Positions 8,840 to 17,516 of a stretch of 64,000 bases of DNA are shown in pieces. The stretch's first letter is position 1, and every line of letters begins with the position of its first letter. The notes under the pieces were generated by a model. That model did no database searches. It was not told the DNA's origin and was given only the letters and a program-made list of their open reading frames with translations. The stretch is from Candidatus Dormiibacterota bacterium (GTDB taxonomy: Bacteria > Chloroflexota > Dormibacteria > Dormibacterales > Dormibacteraceae): assembly GCA_003169845.1 (NCBI GenBank), contig PNAG01000023.1, positions 152,168 through 216,167 of the forward strand. The letters run 5' to 3'. The position numbers were made by a program, and so were the translations under genes.

Positions 8840-9367
8840 TTAAGTGCCCTGGACCGTCATATGGACGTTGGACGCCAGGCGAAACAGGCCGAACTGGGCG
8901 GAGATGAGGGGCGTGAGCGGACCGTACGAGTAAAGGACGATCACGTTGAGATCGACCTGGCCCTGGGCCGCCGGGTCCGTCCCGGGCGTGTTGTTGTAGC
9001 AGATGTACAGCCACGCCTGGTTCGCCGTGGCCGGATACGCGGAGTTCGCGTAAGGCGGGTTGTGGTACAAGTTGCCGTCGGTCGGCGCCGGGCAGGTCGT
9101 CCCGGGGTTCTTCAGCGTCGAGGGCGGGATGGAGACCGTCGCCAGCTCGGCGTCGACCGCCGTCTTGATCGCGGTGTCGTTGAGCCAGGGGTGTGACTGG
9201 TGTGGGGCATCGAACCACGCCCCGTGGCGCGCTCCCTCGCGGGCGGCGTTCGAGAGGGCCTCGGTGATGTAGATCGCCCGCCCGATGTCCACCAGCCCAC
9301 CGACCAGCAGCAGAAGCACCACCGACGAGAGGGCGAACTCGACAAGGGACTGGCCCCGCTGGCTCAT
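8840..9367 (-). CDS. TadE-like pilus-associated protein 2
   Basis: 175 residues from the ATG at 9367 (MSQRGQSLVEFALSS). A GTG at 9406 would add 13 residues. The membrane helix (about 6-28) and GRAIYITEALSNAAREGARH match the TadE family. The C-terminal part is a small exported domain with two Cys pairs. It is first in the leftward tadE-tadE-tadG-tadG set and diverges from cpaB across a 70-bp spacer that must hold both promoters. Confidence 0.8.
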   Translation of the reverse strand: MSQRGQSLVEFALSSVVLLLLVGGLVDIGRAIYITEALSNAAREGARHGAWFDAPHQSHPWLNDTAIKTAVDAELATVSIPPSTLKNPGTTCPAPTDGNLYHNPPYANSAYPATANQAWLYICYNNTPGTDPAAQGQVDLNVIVLYSYGPLTPLISAQFGLFRLASNVHMTVQGT

Positions 9368-9420
9368 CGACCGGCTCAGCAAGGGCCCCTTAGGGGGGCG
9401 CGGCACCGGACTATCTTGCC

Positions 9421-9426
9421 TATGAT
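9421..9426 (+). promoter_or_regulatory. Putative -10 box for cpaB
   Basis: TATGAT lies 9 nt before the GTG start. No Shine-Dalgarno sequence fits between them, suggesting a leaderless or near-leaderless mRNA. No clear -35 seen. Confidence 0.45.
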
Positions 9427-9435
9427 GGGTCGGCT

Positions 9436-10206
9436 GTGCGCCCCCTTATCTCCGGTCTGAGGTTCACCCGACCGTTCACCATCCTCGGAATCCTTCTCGC
9501 CCTGGTCGTGATCGGAGCATTCGTACTCGTAGCTCTCAACGCCGGGAACGCATCGAGCAGTCCCTCGATGACCGTGGTGGTGGCGACCAAGGACCTCCAG
9601 GCCAGGGTGGCAATCGACTCGGGATCGCTCACCTTGATGACCATCCCGGTGCCCAACACCTACCCGAAGGTCTACTTCACCCGCATCGGGGACGTCCAGG
9701 GCCTGGTTCCGCTGGTGGGCGTTCCCTCGGGCCAGGCGATCACGTCCAATGACGTGGCCAAACCGAACGCGGCGTTGGGCTCGCAGTCCGCGTTCCTGCC
9801 GATCCCGTCGGGCTACGTCGCCATCACCATCCCCACCAGCGAGCAGCAGGGAGTGGCCAACTACATACAGCCAGACGACTACATCTCGGTGATCGCGACC
9901 GTGTCCACCGCGGGCAAGGTGGCGTCCAAGACGATCTTCATCGACCTCCACGTGATCCGGGTCGGCACGGCCGGAACGACCGGCAGCCCATCGACGGCCA
10001 GCAGCCTTACGGTCGTCGTGACCGAGTGCCAGGCCGAGGTGATCACCTGGTTTCTGGACTATGCAGCGCTGAAGTACGTGCTCGAGTCGTTTCACGACTA
10101 CAACCACTCCAGCGGCCAGAGCCCCGATCCTGGGTGCCCGACTGTCGCCGCAGCCAAAGGCGTGACGCTGCAGGTCATCCAGGCCGCCTACCCGACCCTC
10201 TTCTAG
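9436..10206 (+). CDS. cpaB: Flp pilus assembly protein CpaB/RcpC
   Basis: 256 residues with GTG start. An N-terminal membrane helix (about 12-34) is followed by a SAF-type domain (VVVATKDLQARVAIDSGSL) and a RcpC-like region with DDYISVIATV. CpaB is the periplasmic or cell-wall component of Tad pilus machines and may gate or stabilise the pore. It heads cpaB-tadB-tadC, separated from tadB by 3 nt. The C-terminal 60 residues contain two Cys and are less conserved. Confidence 0.85.
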   Translation: MRPLISGLRFTRPFTILGILLALVVIGAFVLVALNAGNASSSPSMTVVVATKDLQARVAIDSGSLTLMTIPVPNTYPKVYFTRIGDVQGLVPLVGVPSGQAITSNDVAKPNAALGSQSAFLPIPSGYVAITIPTSEQQGVANYIQPDDYISVIATVSTAGKVASKTIFIDLHVIRVGTAGTTGSPSTASSLTVVVTECQAEVITWFLDYAALKYVLESFHDYNHSSGQSPDPGCPTVAAAKGVTLQVIQAAYPTLF

Positions 10207-10209
10207 GCG

Positions 10210-11154
10210 ATGAACCTTCCGCCACAGGTCATCGTTGCCGTGCCCATGGCGGGCGCGATCGTCGTCTTCTTCTGGAGCCTGGACCGCATCCGCAAGGAGC
10301 GGATCGCGCGGCCGTTTGTGGCAGCCACTCCAAGAGCCACGCCCCGAGAGCTGGTCGAGAGGCTGCTGCGGCCGGCCGCGGAGAACCTCAGCCAGCGCAG
10401 GAGCGCCAGCGGCAAGCCGACTCTCACCGAGGACCTGGCCCGCGCCGGACTGAACATCACGCCGGCCGAGTATCTCCTGATCCGGATAGGGGCCGTGGCG
10501 CTCGGAGCCCTGGTCGGGCTCTTCCGCTTCGGAATCTCGATTGGGCCGATCATCCTGGGACTGGTCGGCTTTCTCGCGCCACCGCTGGTGATGACCTTCT
10601 TGCAGAGACGGCGCCAGGCGATGTTCAACGACCAGCTGACCGGCATGCTGCAGCTGCTTTCGAACTCGCTCAAGACCGGTTACGCGATCGACCGCGCGCT
10701 GGAGACCGTGGCGTCGAAATCCCAGCCGCCCGTCTCGACCGAATTCGAACGCGTCGCCACCGAGATCACGCTCGGTACCTCGGTCGAAGAGGCGCTGAGC
10801 GCATTGCTGCTGAGGATCAACAGCCCCGACCTGGAGTTCATCGTGACCGCGATCCTCCTGCACACCCGGGTCGGCGGCAACCTGGCCGAGGTGCTCGACA
10901 CGATTTCCGACACGCTCCGGGACCGCTTACAGACCAAGCGCGACATGAGCGTGCTGACCGCGCAATCGCGCGCGTCAGCGACGATCATCACCGGGCTGCC
11001 AATCCTCCTCGCGCTCGGCCTTTACGTTTTCGTCCCGGGCTACTTCGCGCCCATGACCACGACGTTCGTCGGCTACGTGCTCCTCGGCATCGCCGCCTTG
11101 CTGATCCTGATCGGCAACGTGCTGATCCAGCGCATGACGACTTTGGACGCCTGA
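10210..11154 (+). CDS. tadB: Tad pilus inner-membrane platform protein TadB
   Basis: 314 residues: N-terminal helix, cytoplasmic region, then a T2SF/GspF domain with LLSNSLKTGYAIDRALE and hairpin helices at about 95-135 and 260-310. TadB and TadC form the membrane platform driven by the CpaF ATPase, which here lies in the fusion gene at the left edge. The stop overlaps the tadC start as TGATG. Confidence 0.88.
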   Translation: MNLPPQVIVAVPMAGAIVVFFWSLDRIRKERIARPFVAATPRATPRELVERLLRPAAENLSQRRSASGKPTLTEDLARAGLNITPAEYLLIRIGAVALGALVGLFRFGISIGPIILGLVGFLAPPLVMTFLQRRRQAMFNDQLTGMLQLLSNSLKTGYAIDRALETVASKSQPPVSTEFERVATEITLGTSVEEALSALLLRINSPDLEFIVTAILLHTRVGGNLAEVLDTISDTLRDRLQTKRDMSVLTAQSRASATIITGLPILLALGLYVFVPGYFAPMTTTFVGYVLLGIAALLILIGNVLIQRMTTLDA

Positions 11155-12038
11155 TGTCGGGGGTCGCCGTGATCGCCGGGATCATCTGCGGCGTGATCGT
11201 GATGGCGTACTTCATAGCGATCGATCAGTACCGGACCGCGGCACCCGCCACGAACGGAAGTTTCGGGCCTCAAGCGCCAAGACCGACCCTGATCAAACAG
11301 TTCGAGGCGATTGCCCGGCCGTTCACGTCCCGCCTGCCAACCGAGGCGACGAGCCAGGTTCGCCAGAAGCTCAGCCGTGCCGGCGACCCTGGCGGTCTGA
11401 CGCCAGCCGGTTTCCAGGCCGTGCGTTACAGCCTGGCAGCGCTGATGGCGATCGTCGGGCTGGGCCTGGGGGTCCTCGTTTCGGTTCCTGTGCCGGTCAT
11501 CCTGGTCGCCCCCGTGACCGGCGTCGCGTTCGCGGTCGTCGGCTACTTTTTGCCACTCCTGTGGCTCGAGCAGCGAATCTCGGCGCGCCGGCACCAGATC
11601 CAGCGCTCGCTCGCGGAAGCGACCGACCTGCTGACGCTCGTCGTTGAGTCGGGCATGAGCCTCGACGAGGGGATGCTGAGCATCACGGAGCGGTTCCACA
11701 ACGCCCTGGGCGACGAGATCGGCAAGGTGCTGCGCGAGATCCGTCTGGGAAGGCCGCGCATGAGCGCGCTCGAGCACATGGCAGAAACCACCGGTGTCCC
11801 AGACCTGCACCACCTGGTCGAATCTATCGTGCAGTCGGACCAGATGGGTGTGCCGATCGCGCGGCTGTTGCGCGTGCAGGCGATGGAGATGCGCCGCCGG
11901 CAGCGCCAGACCGCGCAGGAGCGGGCCGCCCAGGCTTCGTCGCGCATGGTGTTCCCCATGGTCGGCTGCATCTTCCCTGTGCTCTGGATCGTCCTGCTCG
12001 GCCCCGCCATCATCCAGATCTTGAAGTCGCTTCACTAG
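11154..12038 (+). CDS. tadC: Tad pilus inner-membrane platform protein TadC
   Basis: 294 residues from the ATG that overlaps the tadB stop. One helix at the N-terminus, two central helices (about 95-140), then a T2SF domain (LTLVVESGMSLDEGM and LARLLRVQAMEMRRRQRQ-like repeats) and a C-terminal hydrophobic segment ending ILKSLH. Longer open sequence exists upstream in this frame, inside cpaB and tadB, but it is an out-of-frame shadow. Confidence 0.88.
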   Translation: MSGVAVIAGIICGVIVMAYFIAIDQYRTAAPATNGSFGPQAPRPTLIKQFEAIARPFTSRLPTEATSQVRQKLSRAGDPGGLTPAGFQAVRYSLAALMAIVGLGLGVLVSVPVPVILVAPVTGVAFAVVGYFLPLLWLEQRISARRHQIQRSLAEATDLLTLVVESGMSLDEGMLSITERFHNALGDEIGKVLREIRLGRPRMSALEHMAETTGVPDLHHLVESIVQSDQMGVPIARLLRVQAMEMRRRQRQTAQERAAQASSRMVFPMVGCIFPVLWIVLLGPAIIQILKSLH

Positions 12039-12042
12039 GTCC

Positions 12043-12390
12043 GTGAGCACGCGAGCGCCGCGCGGCGCGCAGCCGTCGTTCAGCGATCTCGACAAACCCC
12101 TCTACACCATCAGCGTCGCCGCCGAGATCCTGGAGACGCACCCGCGCACGCTGATGCTCTACGAAGACGCGCGACTGATCGAGCCGCACCGCACGAGCAC
12201 CAACCGCCGCCGTTACTCGCAGCGCGACATCAGCAAAGTGCAGGTCATCCAGCACCTGACGCGAGTGAAGGGCGTGACGCTCGCCGGCGTGCGGCACATC
12301 CTGAGCCTGTTCGAGGTGATGAAGAAGCACCGGGTGGAACCGCCGGCCGACCTGAGAGAAATCTTCGACCGCTACTCGCAAATCATCTAG
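12043..12390 (+). CDS. MerR/HspR-like transcriptional regulator
   Basis: 115 residues with GTG start 4 nt after tadC. The winged-helix region YTISVAAEILETHPRTL, then LYEDARLIEPHRT and RRRYSQRDI, matches MerR proteins and is closest in style to HspR. The C-terminal tail is short with no Cys or ligand domain. No dnaK or other chaperone operon is adjacent, so control of the tad genes is possible but unproven. Confidence 0.8.
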   Translation: MSTRAPRGAQPSFSDLDKPLYTISVAAEILETHPRTLMLYEDARLIEPHRTSTNRRRYSQRDISKVQVIQHLTRVKGVTLAGVRHILSLFEVMKKHRVEPPADLREIFDRYSQII

Positions 12391-12405
12391 GAAGCTGCAA
12401 ACGTC

Positions 12406-12428
12406 CCCTCTCCCCTTCGGGGAGAGGG
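12406..12428. terminator. Bidirectional terminator-like hairpin
   Basis: A perfect 10-bp stem CCCTCTCCCC/GGGGAGAGGG with a TTC loop lies between the convergent regulator and rsfS. It also belongs to the common repeat whose translation reads LALSPKGRG, seen again in diverged form at 49676-49718. Confidence 0.7.
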
Positions 12429-12451
12429 CTAGGGTGAGGGGCCTCAGCCTG

Positions 12452-12847
12452 TCAGGCCGTCGCAGCTTTACGCCGCCGCTTCGCCGCCGGCGCCCACAGG
12501 CTCTCGAGGTCGTAGTACGAGCGCTCTCCCGGCAGGAAGACGTGCGCCAGCACCGAGTCGAAGTCGAGGAGAATCCACGTCGCATCCTCGTAGCCGTCGA
12601 CCGCCATCGGCCGGAGCTCTTTTGCCCTCGCGGCCTCGACCATCCCGTCGGCGATCGCGCGGACCTGGCGGTCGGTCTCCCCCTCGCAAATCACGAAGTA
12701 GTCCGCGATGGAGGTTTGCTCGCGCACGTCGATCACCACCGGGTCCCAAGCCTTCTTGTCGACCGCCGCGCCGCGCAGCAGGCGCGCCAGCTGCAGCGGG
12801 GTCAATCCCTTCGGGGCTCTAGGTGCCAACGTTTCGATTATCTCCAT
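12452..12847 (-). CDS. rsfS: Ribosomal silencing factor RsfS
   Basis: 131 residues from MEIIETLAPRAP. The longer frame upstream is rejected because it only reads antisense-style sequence inside nadD. RsfS binds uL14 on the 50S subunit and blocks subunit joining in slow growth. Family features: VVIDVREQTSIADYFVICEG and a MAVDGYEDATWILLDFDSVLAHVFLP core. It overlaps nadD by 29 nt, the usual nadD-rsfS arrangement. A basic tail (AKRRRKAATA) ends the protein. Confidence 0.9.
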   Translation of the reverse strand: MEIIETLAPRAPKGLTPLQLARLLRGAAVDKKAWDPVVIDVREQTSIADYFVICEGETDRQVRAIADGMVEAARAKELRPMAVDGYEDATWILLDFDSVLAHVFLPGERSYYDLESLWAPAAKRRRKAATA

Positions 12848-13430
12848 ACAGGTGATGCGATGCGATGTAGCGATCGACGGCCGGAGGCAGCTTGCCTTCC
12901 ACCGATTCGCCGGCGGCGAGCGCACGCCTCAGCTCGCTGCCTGACACGTCTGGAGTCGGAACGATGCATTTGATGACCCGCCCCGGAGGAAGACCGGTAG
13001 CTGCGAGCTCGGATGGTTTCGGAGCGTCCAGGCCCGGTCGGGTAACAATCACGACGGACGCCAGTCGGCTCACCCGCTCAGGCTCGCGCCAGGTGCTGAA
13101 CAGGCGCGCCGCGTCCCATCCGAGGATGAGGAACAGCTCGTCATCCGGACGATCGCGATGCAGCTCGCTCAACGTGTCCACTGTGTAAGACCTGCCACCG
13201 CGCTTCGCCTCGACGTCCGAGACCTCGAATCGAGGCTCGCCCTGGACGGCCAGCCTGGCCATCTCAAGCCGATCCTCGGCCGGCGCCGAGGCCGGCGCCC
13301 GGTGAGGCGGCCGCGAGCTCGGGATGAAGAGCACGCGATCGAGGTCCGCGCAAACCATCGCGACCCTGGCCGCAGCGAGGTGTCCTCCGTGAATGGGATC
13401 GAATGTCCCGCCGAGGATGCCCACCCTCAA
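12819..13430 (-). CDS. nadD: Nicotinate-nucleotide adenylyltransferase NadD
   Basis: 203 residues. The GGTFDPIHGGH nucleotidyltransferase motif is at 7-17 and the ISGSELR-type motif (DVSGSELR) near 164-171. It converts nicotinate mononucleotide and ATP to deamido-NAD. The TTG start forms a TTGA overlap with the obgE stop; a GTG two codons later is an alternative. Confidence 0.92.
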   Translation of the reverse strand: MRVGILGGTFDPIHGGHLAAARVAMVCADLDRVLFIPSSRPPHRAPASAPAEDRLEMARLAVQGEPRFEVSDVEAKRGGRSYTVDTLSELHRDRPDDELFLILGWDAARLFSTWREPERVSRLASVVIVTRPGLDAPKPSELAATGLPPGRVIKCIVPTPDVSGSELRRALAAGESVEGKLPPAVDRYIASHHLYGDNRNVGT

Positions 13431-14671
13431 GGTTGATATTCGAACTCGATCTCGGAGATCTTGACCGTGTCGCCGGGCTGCACCCCTGCCGACTCGAGCG
13501 CCGTGTTGACACCGAGCCGGTCCAGCTCGGACTGGAAGCGAGCCAGCGCGCCTTCCGACTCGAGGTCGGTGCGCCCAACCAGGTACTCGACCCGATCGCC
13601 GCTCACGGCGAAGCCCCAGGGTTTGCGCTCGACAGCGAGTCCTGCGGTCGCGGGGCGCTCCGACAGCTTCGTCTTTTTGACCGCCAGCCCTTGTGCAGTC
13701 ACCTCGGGGGCGACGGCCAGCGCGCTCACCATTGCGTCCATCAGCTCGGGCAGGCCTTCGCCGGTGAGCGCGGAGATGAAGTGCACCCCCTTGCGCCGGT
13801 TGCGGGTCTTGAGCTTCCGGGACTCATCGAGGTCGAGCTTGTTCATCGCCACCACGAATGGGCGGCGAGCTAGCTCTGGCGAGAACTGCTCGACCTCGTT
13901 GCGCACGGTCTCCAGCGCCGCCCATGCATCGGGCACCGAACCGTCCAGCACGTAGACCAGCACCCTTGTCCGCTCGACGTGACGCAGGAATCGAAGGCCC
14001 AGTCCCGCCCCGCGCGCCGCGCCCTCGATCAGCCCTGGAATGTCCGCGATCACGATGCGGCCACCGGGCGATTCCGCAACGCCCAGCTCTGGGTCCAGGG
14101 TCGTGAACGGATAGTCCGCGACCTTCGGCCGTGCTGCCGTGAGCGAGCTGAGGAGCGACGACTTACCCGCGTTCGGCGGCCCAACCAGCCCGATGTCGGC
14201 GATCAGCTTGAGGTCCAGGACAAGCGCGTGCTCGTCGCCCTTGAAACCCGGTTCGGAGTAATCGGGAGCGCGCCGGACCGAGCTCTTGAAATGCACGTTG
14301 CCCCGCCCGCCCATCCCGCCGTGCGCCACGACCGCGTCCGCGCCGGCCCGATCCAGGTCGGCCACCAGCACGCCCTCGAGATCGAGCACGACGGTACCGA
14401 CCGGCACGTCCAGCACGACATCGGCTCCGCCCCGCCCGGTCTTGCGACCGCCGGCGCCATCGGCGCCCGCCTCAGCACTCCACTTCGGACGTTGCTTGTA
14501 GAGAGAGAGGTCGGAGACCCCGGTGGTCGCCTTCATGACGACAGAGCCGCCGCGACCGCCATCACCGCCATCGGGTCCGCCGCGCGGGGTGAAGGGCTCG
14601 CGCCGAAACGACGAGGAGCCCTTGCCACCGTGGCCGCCGCGCACGACGATGCGCGCCGAATCGATGAACTG
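13427..14671 (-). CDS. obgE: GTPase Obg/CgtA
   Basis: About 414 residues. Glycine-rich Obg fold (GGHGGKGSSSFRREPF, GGPDGGDGGRGG), G domain with GPPNAGKSS, DYPFTTL, DIPG, NKLD and SAL motifs, and a C-terminal OCT domain (WGFAVSGDRVEYLVGRT). Obg acts in 50S assembly and stress control. No ATG, GTG or TTG occurs at the expected first codon: the frame reads CAG-TTC-ATC-GAT just after rpmA. The nearest canonical starts are a GTG at 14644, which trims the first strand, and one at 14818 deep inside rpmA. The stated start is by homology only. Confidence 0.88.
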   Translation of the reverse strand, partial: QFIDSARIVVRGGHGGKGSSSFRREPFTPRGGPDGGDGGRGGSVVMKATTGVSDLSLYKQRPKWSAEAGADGAGGRKTGRGGADVVLDVPVGTVVLDLEGVLVADLDRAGADAVVAHGGMGGRGNVHFKSSVRRAPDYSEPGFKGDEHALVLDLKLIADIGLVGPPNAGKSSLLSSLTAARPKVADYPFTTLDPELGVAESPGGRIVIADIPGLIEGAARGAGLGLRFLRHVERTRVLVYVLDGSVPDAWAALETVRNEVEQFSPELARRPFVVAMNKLDLDESRKLKTRNRRKGVHFISALTGEGLPELMDAMVSALAVAPEVTAQGLAVKKTKLSERPATAGLAVERKPWGFAVSGDRVEYLVGRTDLESEGALARFQSELDRLGVNTALESAGVQPGDTVKISEIEFEYQP

Positions 14672-14681
14672 ACGACGACTG

Positions 14682-14975
14682 TCAGTCTTTGCCGTTCTGC
14701 CCGTTCTTTTCGGCCGGCTCTGCGGCGGCTCCGACGCTGACCCGACGGCCGTCCTTCCCGACCCGCTCGTAGAGGACGTGCCCTGGGACGAGCGCGAACA
14801 GCGTGTGGTCGCGACCAAGGCCGACGCCCGTGCCGGGCGCGATCTTGGTGCCGCGCTGGCGAACGAGGATGGCGCCGGCGCCCACCACCTGGCCGCCGTA
14901 GATCTTCACCCCGAGCATCTTGGGCTGGGAGTCGCGGCCGTTGCGAGAGGAGCCGCCTCCTTTCTTATGTGCCAT
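14682..14975 (-). CDS. rpmA: 50S ribosomal protein L27
   Basis: 97 residues, [20 protein letters not shown]-terminus and [18 protein letters not shown], the standard bL27 signature. There is no cleavable Firmicutes-type leader. It follows rplU by 3 nt in the conserved rplU-rpmA-obgE order. A short charged tail (about 12 residues) extends past the usual end. Confidence 0.95.
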   Translation of the reverse strand: MAHKKGGGSSRNGRDSQPKMLGVKIYGGQVVGAGAILVRQRGTKIAPGTGVGLGRDHTLFALVPGHVLYERVGKDGRRVSVGAAAEPAEKNGQNGKD

Positions 14976-14978
14976 TGC

Positions 14979-15497
14979 TTACTTGGTCTCCTTCTTGCGA
15001 GTCGCCCGCTTGGCGGGCTTAGCCTCGACAGCCGGCTCCGGCGCTTCAACCTCGGCTTTGCCAGCAGCCACCTTCGCCCGTGGCTTGGCCTTCGCCTTGG
15101 CCTCGGCCTTGGGCCTGGCTTCCTTTTTGGTTTCTTGCTTGGTCTCGGTCTTGGTCTCGCCCTTGATACCGCCTACCGCGATGATCTCGAGCGCGGTCAG
15201 GTCCGCCCGCCCACCGTGGTGCACGCGAACCCGCTTCTTGGACTTGTAGCGAAGGCTCTCGATGCGAGGGCCGCGCCGGTGCTGAAGGACCATGACCTCG
15301 ACATCCAGGCCGTCCACCGCCGGCGAGCCGACCTTGATCTCATCCCCGTTCACAAACAGCAGGACACGATCAAGCTTCAGCGACGATCCGGGCTCCGCCG
15401 CGAGGCGGTCGACGAGGATCTTGTCGCCGGGAGCGACGCGGTACTGCTTACCCCCGCTGACGACGACAGCCGACAGCGAAGAATCAGGCTTGGGCAC
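14979..15497 (-). CDS. rplU: 50S ribosomal protein L21 with basic tail
   Basis: 172 residues from the GTG at 15497, chosen because a TACAAT box sits 8 nt upstream; a TTG at 15515 is in frame but overlaps that box. The bL21 core (VVVSGGKQYRVAPGDKI, KKRVRVHHGGRADLT) covers the first 110 residues. The remaining 60 are an Ala/Lys/Glu-rich tail, far beyond the usual length of about 103. Confidence 0.92.
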   Translation of the reverse strand: MPKPDSSLSAVVVSGGKQYRVAPGDKILVDRLAAEPGSSLKLDRVLLFVNGDEIKVGSPAVDGLDVEVMVLQHRRGPRIESLRYKSKKRVRVHHGGRADLTALEIIAVGGIKGETKTETKQETKKEARPKAEAKAKAKPRAKVAAGKAEVEAPEPAVEAKPAKRATRKKETK

Positions 15498-15505
15498 GGC
15501 GAATG

Positions 15506-15511
15506 ATTGTA
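15506..15511 (-). promoter_or_regulatory. Putative -10 box for rplU
   Basis: TACAAT on the minus strand ends 8 nt before the GTG of rplU, leaving no room for a Shine-Dalgarno sequence. Probable leaderless promoter. Confidence 0.5.
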
Positions 15512-15661
15512 CCAAGGGCGGAGACAGGCCGGTCCCGTTGCTAGCCAGGACCCCTGGGCGAAGGTCCGAACGTAACCGTCGGCGGGATGGTCAGGATGCT
15601 ACCGTCGTGGCCGCGAACGATCTGGCAGTTGCCCTCGTGCACCATTCAGTGATGCCGGTGA

Positions 15662-16471
15662 CTACCTCAAGAGAAACGACGTCCCCACCGCCACCACCAG
15701 CACCACCAACCCATAAGGAGCGATCGCCCGGGTATAGAGGCCACGCGCGAGGACGGCCCCCCGACGCTGCATCACCACGCCAACCCCGATGAGCCCCACC
15801 GCCACGACCGAGGTGATGCCAAAGAAGCGCACAAGTCCAATCAAGTCATCGCCTGGCGGTCCGAAAAACAACGTCGTGAACAGCCCGCAGTAGGGAAACC
15901 AGCAAAGGGCCCGCGCCGCGTCAACCCGCCCGTGGGTCCTCCGATCCCCCGGCGCCGCGAATGGCCACACGCGAAGCAGCGCCGGCAGGCACAGCAGGTA
16001 CAGCGCGCCACACGCCACCTTCAGCGGCAGCAGTGCCGGGACCATCATGTTGCCGAGGACCTGGGGCCGAAGGGTCTCAGGCTGCACGGCCGGCCCCAGC
16101 ACGGCCAGGAGCCAGCAGAACTGCACGATGAGGAGCAGGCGGGGCTCGGCCACCAGCTCGACCGTGAGCGCGAGCTCGGCCCAGGCCGTGAACGCAAGCG
16201 CGACCGCCGCCACCACCACGCTGCGCTCCTCGGACGGGACCGGGTTGAACGGAGCGGCCAGCTGCACGGCGGCGAGGATCGAGCACACCAGCACCGTCGC
16301 GAGGACCGGGGTCGGGCGGCGCCGGGGAAGGTTGGGCCATGACCAGCCTCCCGTCGTGATGCTCAACCACGCGACCTCCGCCAGGCCCCCGAACACCGCG
16401 CAGGTGAGCAGCCCCGGGTACAGGACCAGCGCCAGCGTGTGAGTCGCAAGCGTCGAAAGCACCTGCGTCAT
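15662..16471 (-). CDS. Membrane protein, HyfC/NuoH-like position, degenerate
   Basis: 269 residues and about 8 hydrophobic helices. It is last of four leftward membrane genes. The start (LVLYPGLLTCAVFGGL) and VELVAEPRLLLIVQ resemble HyfC/NuoH proteins, but the acidic loop that carries several Glu in true NuoH is replaced here by AAPGDRRTHGRVDAARAL. If it belongs to the family, it has probably lost quinone and proton coupling residues. No other function recognised. Confidence 0.45.
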   Translation of the reverse strand: MTQVLSTLATHTLALVLYPGLLTCAVFGGLAEVAWLSITTGGWSWPNLPRRRPTPVLATVLVCSILAAVQLAAPFNPVPSEERSVVVAAVALAFTAWAELALTVELVAEPRLLLIVQFCWLLAVLGPAVQPETLRPQVLGNMMVPALLPLKVACGALYLLCLPALLRVWPFAAPGDRRTHGRVDAARALCWFPYCGLFTTLFFGPPGDDLIGLVRFFGITSVVAVGLIGVGVVMQRRGAVLARGLYTRAIAPYGLVVLVVAVGTSFLLR

Positions 16472-16481
16472 GGAACGGCTC

Positions 16482-17516
16482 TCACAGCCCGGCCAGCGTG
16501 AGCAGCGGTTGCGGATACACGCCGAGCAGGACGTTCAGGGCAAGCACGATGGCGACACCGACCGCCTGACGGCCCCGTGGCACTCCCATGCTGCGCCCGA
16601 GGCGCAACGCGCCGGGGAGCCAGAGCAGCATTCCCGCCGCCAGCACGAGAGCCAGCGGCCAGTACAGCTGCGTCGCGCCGCGCAGCAGCAGGACTCGGGC
16701 TGGGAAGCCGGCGAAAGGCGCCGAGCCCGCGAGCACAGCCGCCACCACGAGGTTGATCGGCCGGTCGGTCGGCACCTTTTCGCGAAGCGCCTGCCGCGAC
16801 CAGAGATAAAGGGGAAGGCGGCCGAGAACGATGCTGAACAGCATGATCAGCGCCGCAGCACGGCCGTCGGCGATCGCAAGCCCGAACCCGCACATCGCGA
16901 GTCCCCAGTCGGCCATGAACGAATAGCGCCAGGCCGACGCGTCGCCCGCCGTGCGCCAGGAGCCCAGGCTCCCCCCAAGCATGTTCAGCAGCCCGAGGCC
17001 GATGAGCATCGCGCCAAAGGCGTCTCCCGCGTCGGCGGGAATCACCTGTCGTGCGTGCGTCATCACCGTGGCGGCGAGAAGGGGGCCGACGAACGCAATC
17101 CACGGGATCGGCGATGCGACGACCGATTCCTGGGCATCGAATTCGTGTGCGTATGGCAGCAGCCCGATCGCGGCGACGAGGCCAGCGACGATCCCCACCG
17201 CGCCGAAGCGCTCCAGCACGACGGGACCCTGCATTCGTTCAAACGCCAGGCCAACCGCGAGCAGGGCGACGGCCAGGATGGGTGCCCGAAGTCGCGTGAC
17301 GAAATCCCGATGAGAGGTGAGCCGCGCCTGCAGCACCGCCAGCACGAGCAGGATCAGGATGACCAGGTCAAGGGTCGGGGCGAGGGCGATCGCGGCCATC
17401 CCCGCCAGCCCAAGCAGACCCCAGATGAGCAAGCTCGCGCGTGGCACGCGAGGTGGGGCGAATGCAACCGCGAGGCCCAGCGCGGCGGCCGCCGCGAGCA
17501 GCAGCTCAGGCTCCAT
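16482..17516 (-). CDS. Membrane protein, NuoN/HyfF-like, degenerate
   Basis: 344 residues from MEPELLLAAAAALG; the ATG lies 11 bp inside the upstream gene. About 10 to 11 helices. The segment APFAGFPARVLLLRGA resembles the NuoM/NuoN stretch P-hhGFhxKhhhh, with Arg in place of Lys. It is shorter than NuoN (about 480 residues) and lacks a recognisable TM5 Glu. It belongs to the membrane cluster 15662-19722. Confidence 0.45.
   Translation of the reverse strand: MEPELLLAAAAALGLAVAFAPPRVPRASLLIWGLLGLAGMAAIALAPTLDLVILILLVLAVLQARLTSHRDFVTRLRAPILAVALLAVGLAFERMQGPVVLERFGAVGIVAGLVAAIGLLPYAHEFDAQESVVASPIPWIAFVGPLLAATVMTHARQVIPADAGDAFGAMLIGLGLLNMLGGSLGSWRTAGDASAWRYSFMADWGLAMCGFGLAIADGRAAALIMLFSIVLGRLPLYLWSRQALREKVPTDRPINLVVAAVLAGSAPFAGFPARVLLLRGATQLYWPLALVLAAGMLLWLPGALRLGRSMGVPRGRQAVGVAIVLALNVLLGVYPQPLLTLAGL

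Noticed and set aside
10026..11153. Longer upstream start for tadC
   Set aside because: The extra 376 codons lie out of frame inside cpaB and tadB and read as low-complexity Arg-rich sequence.
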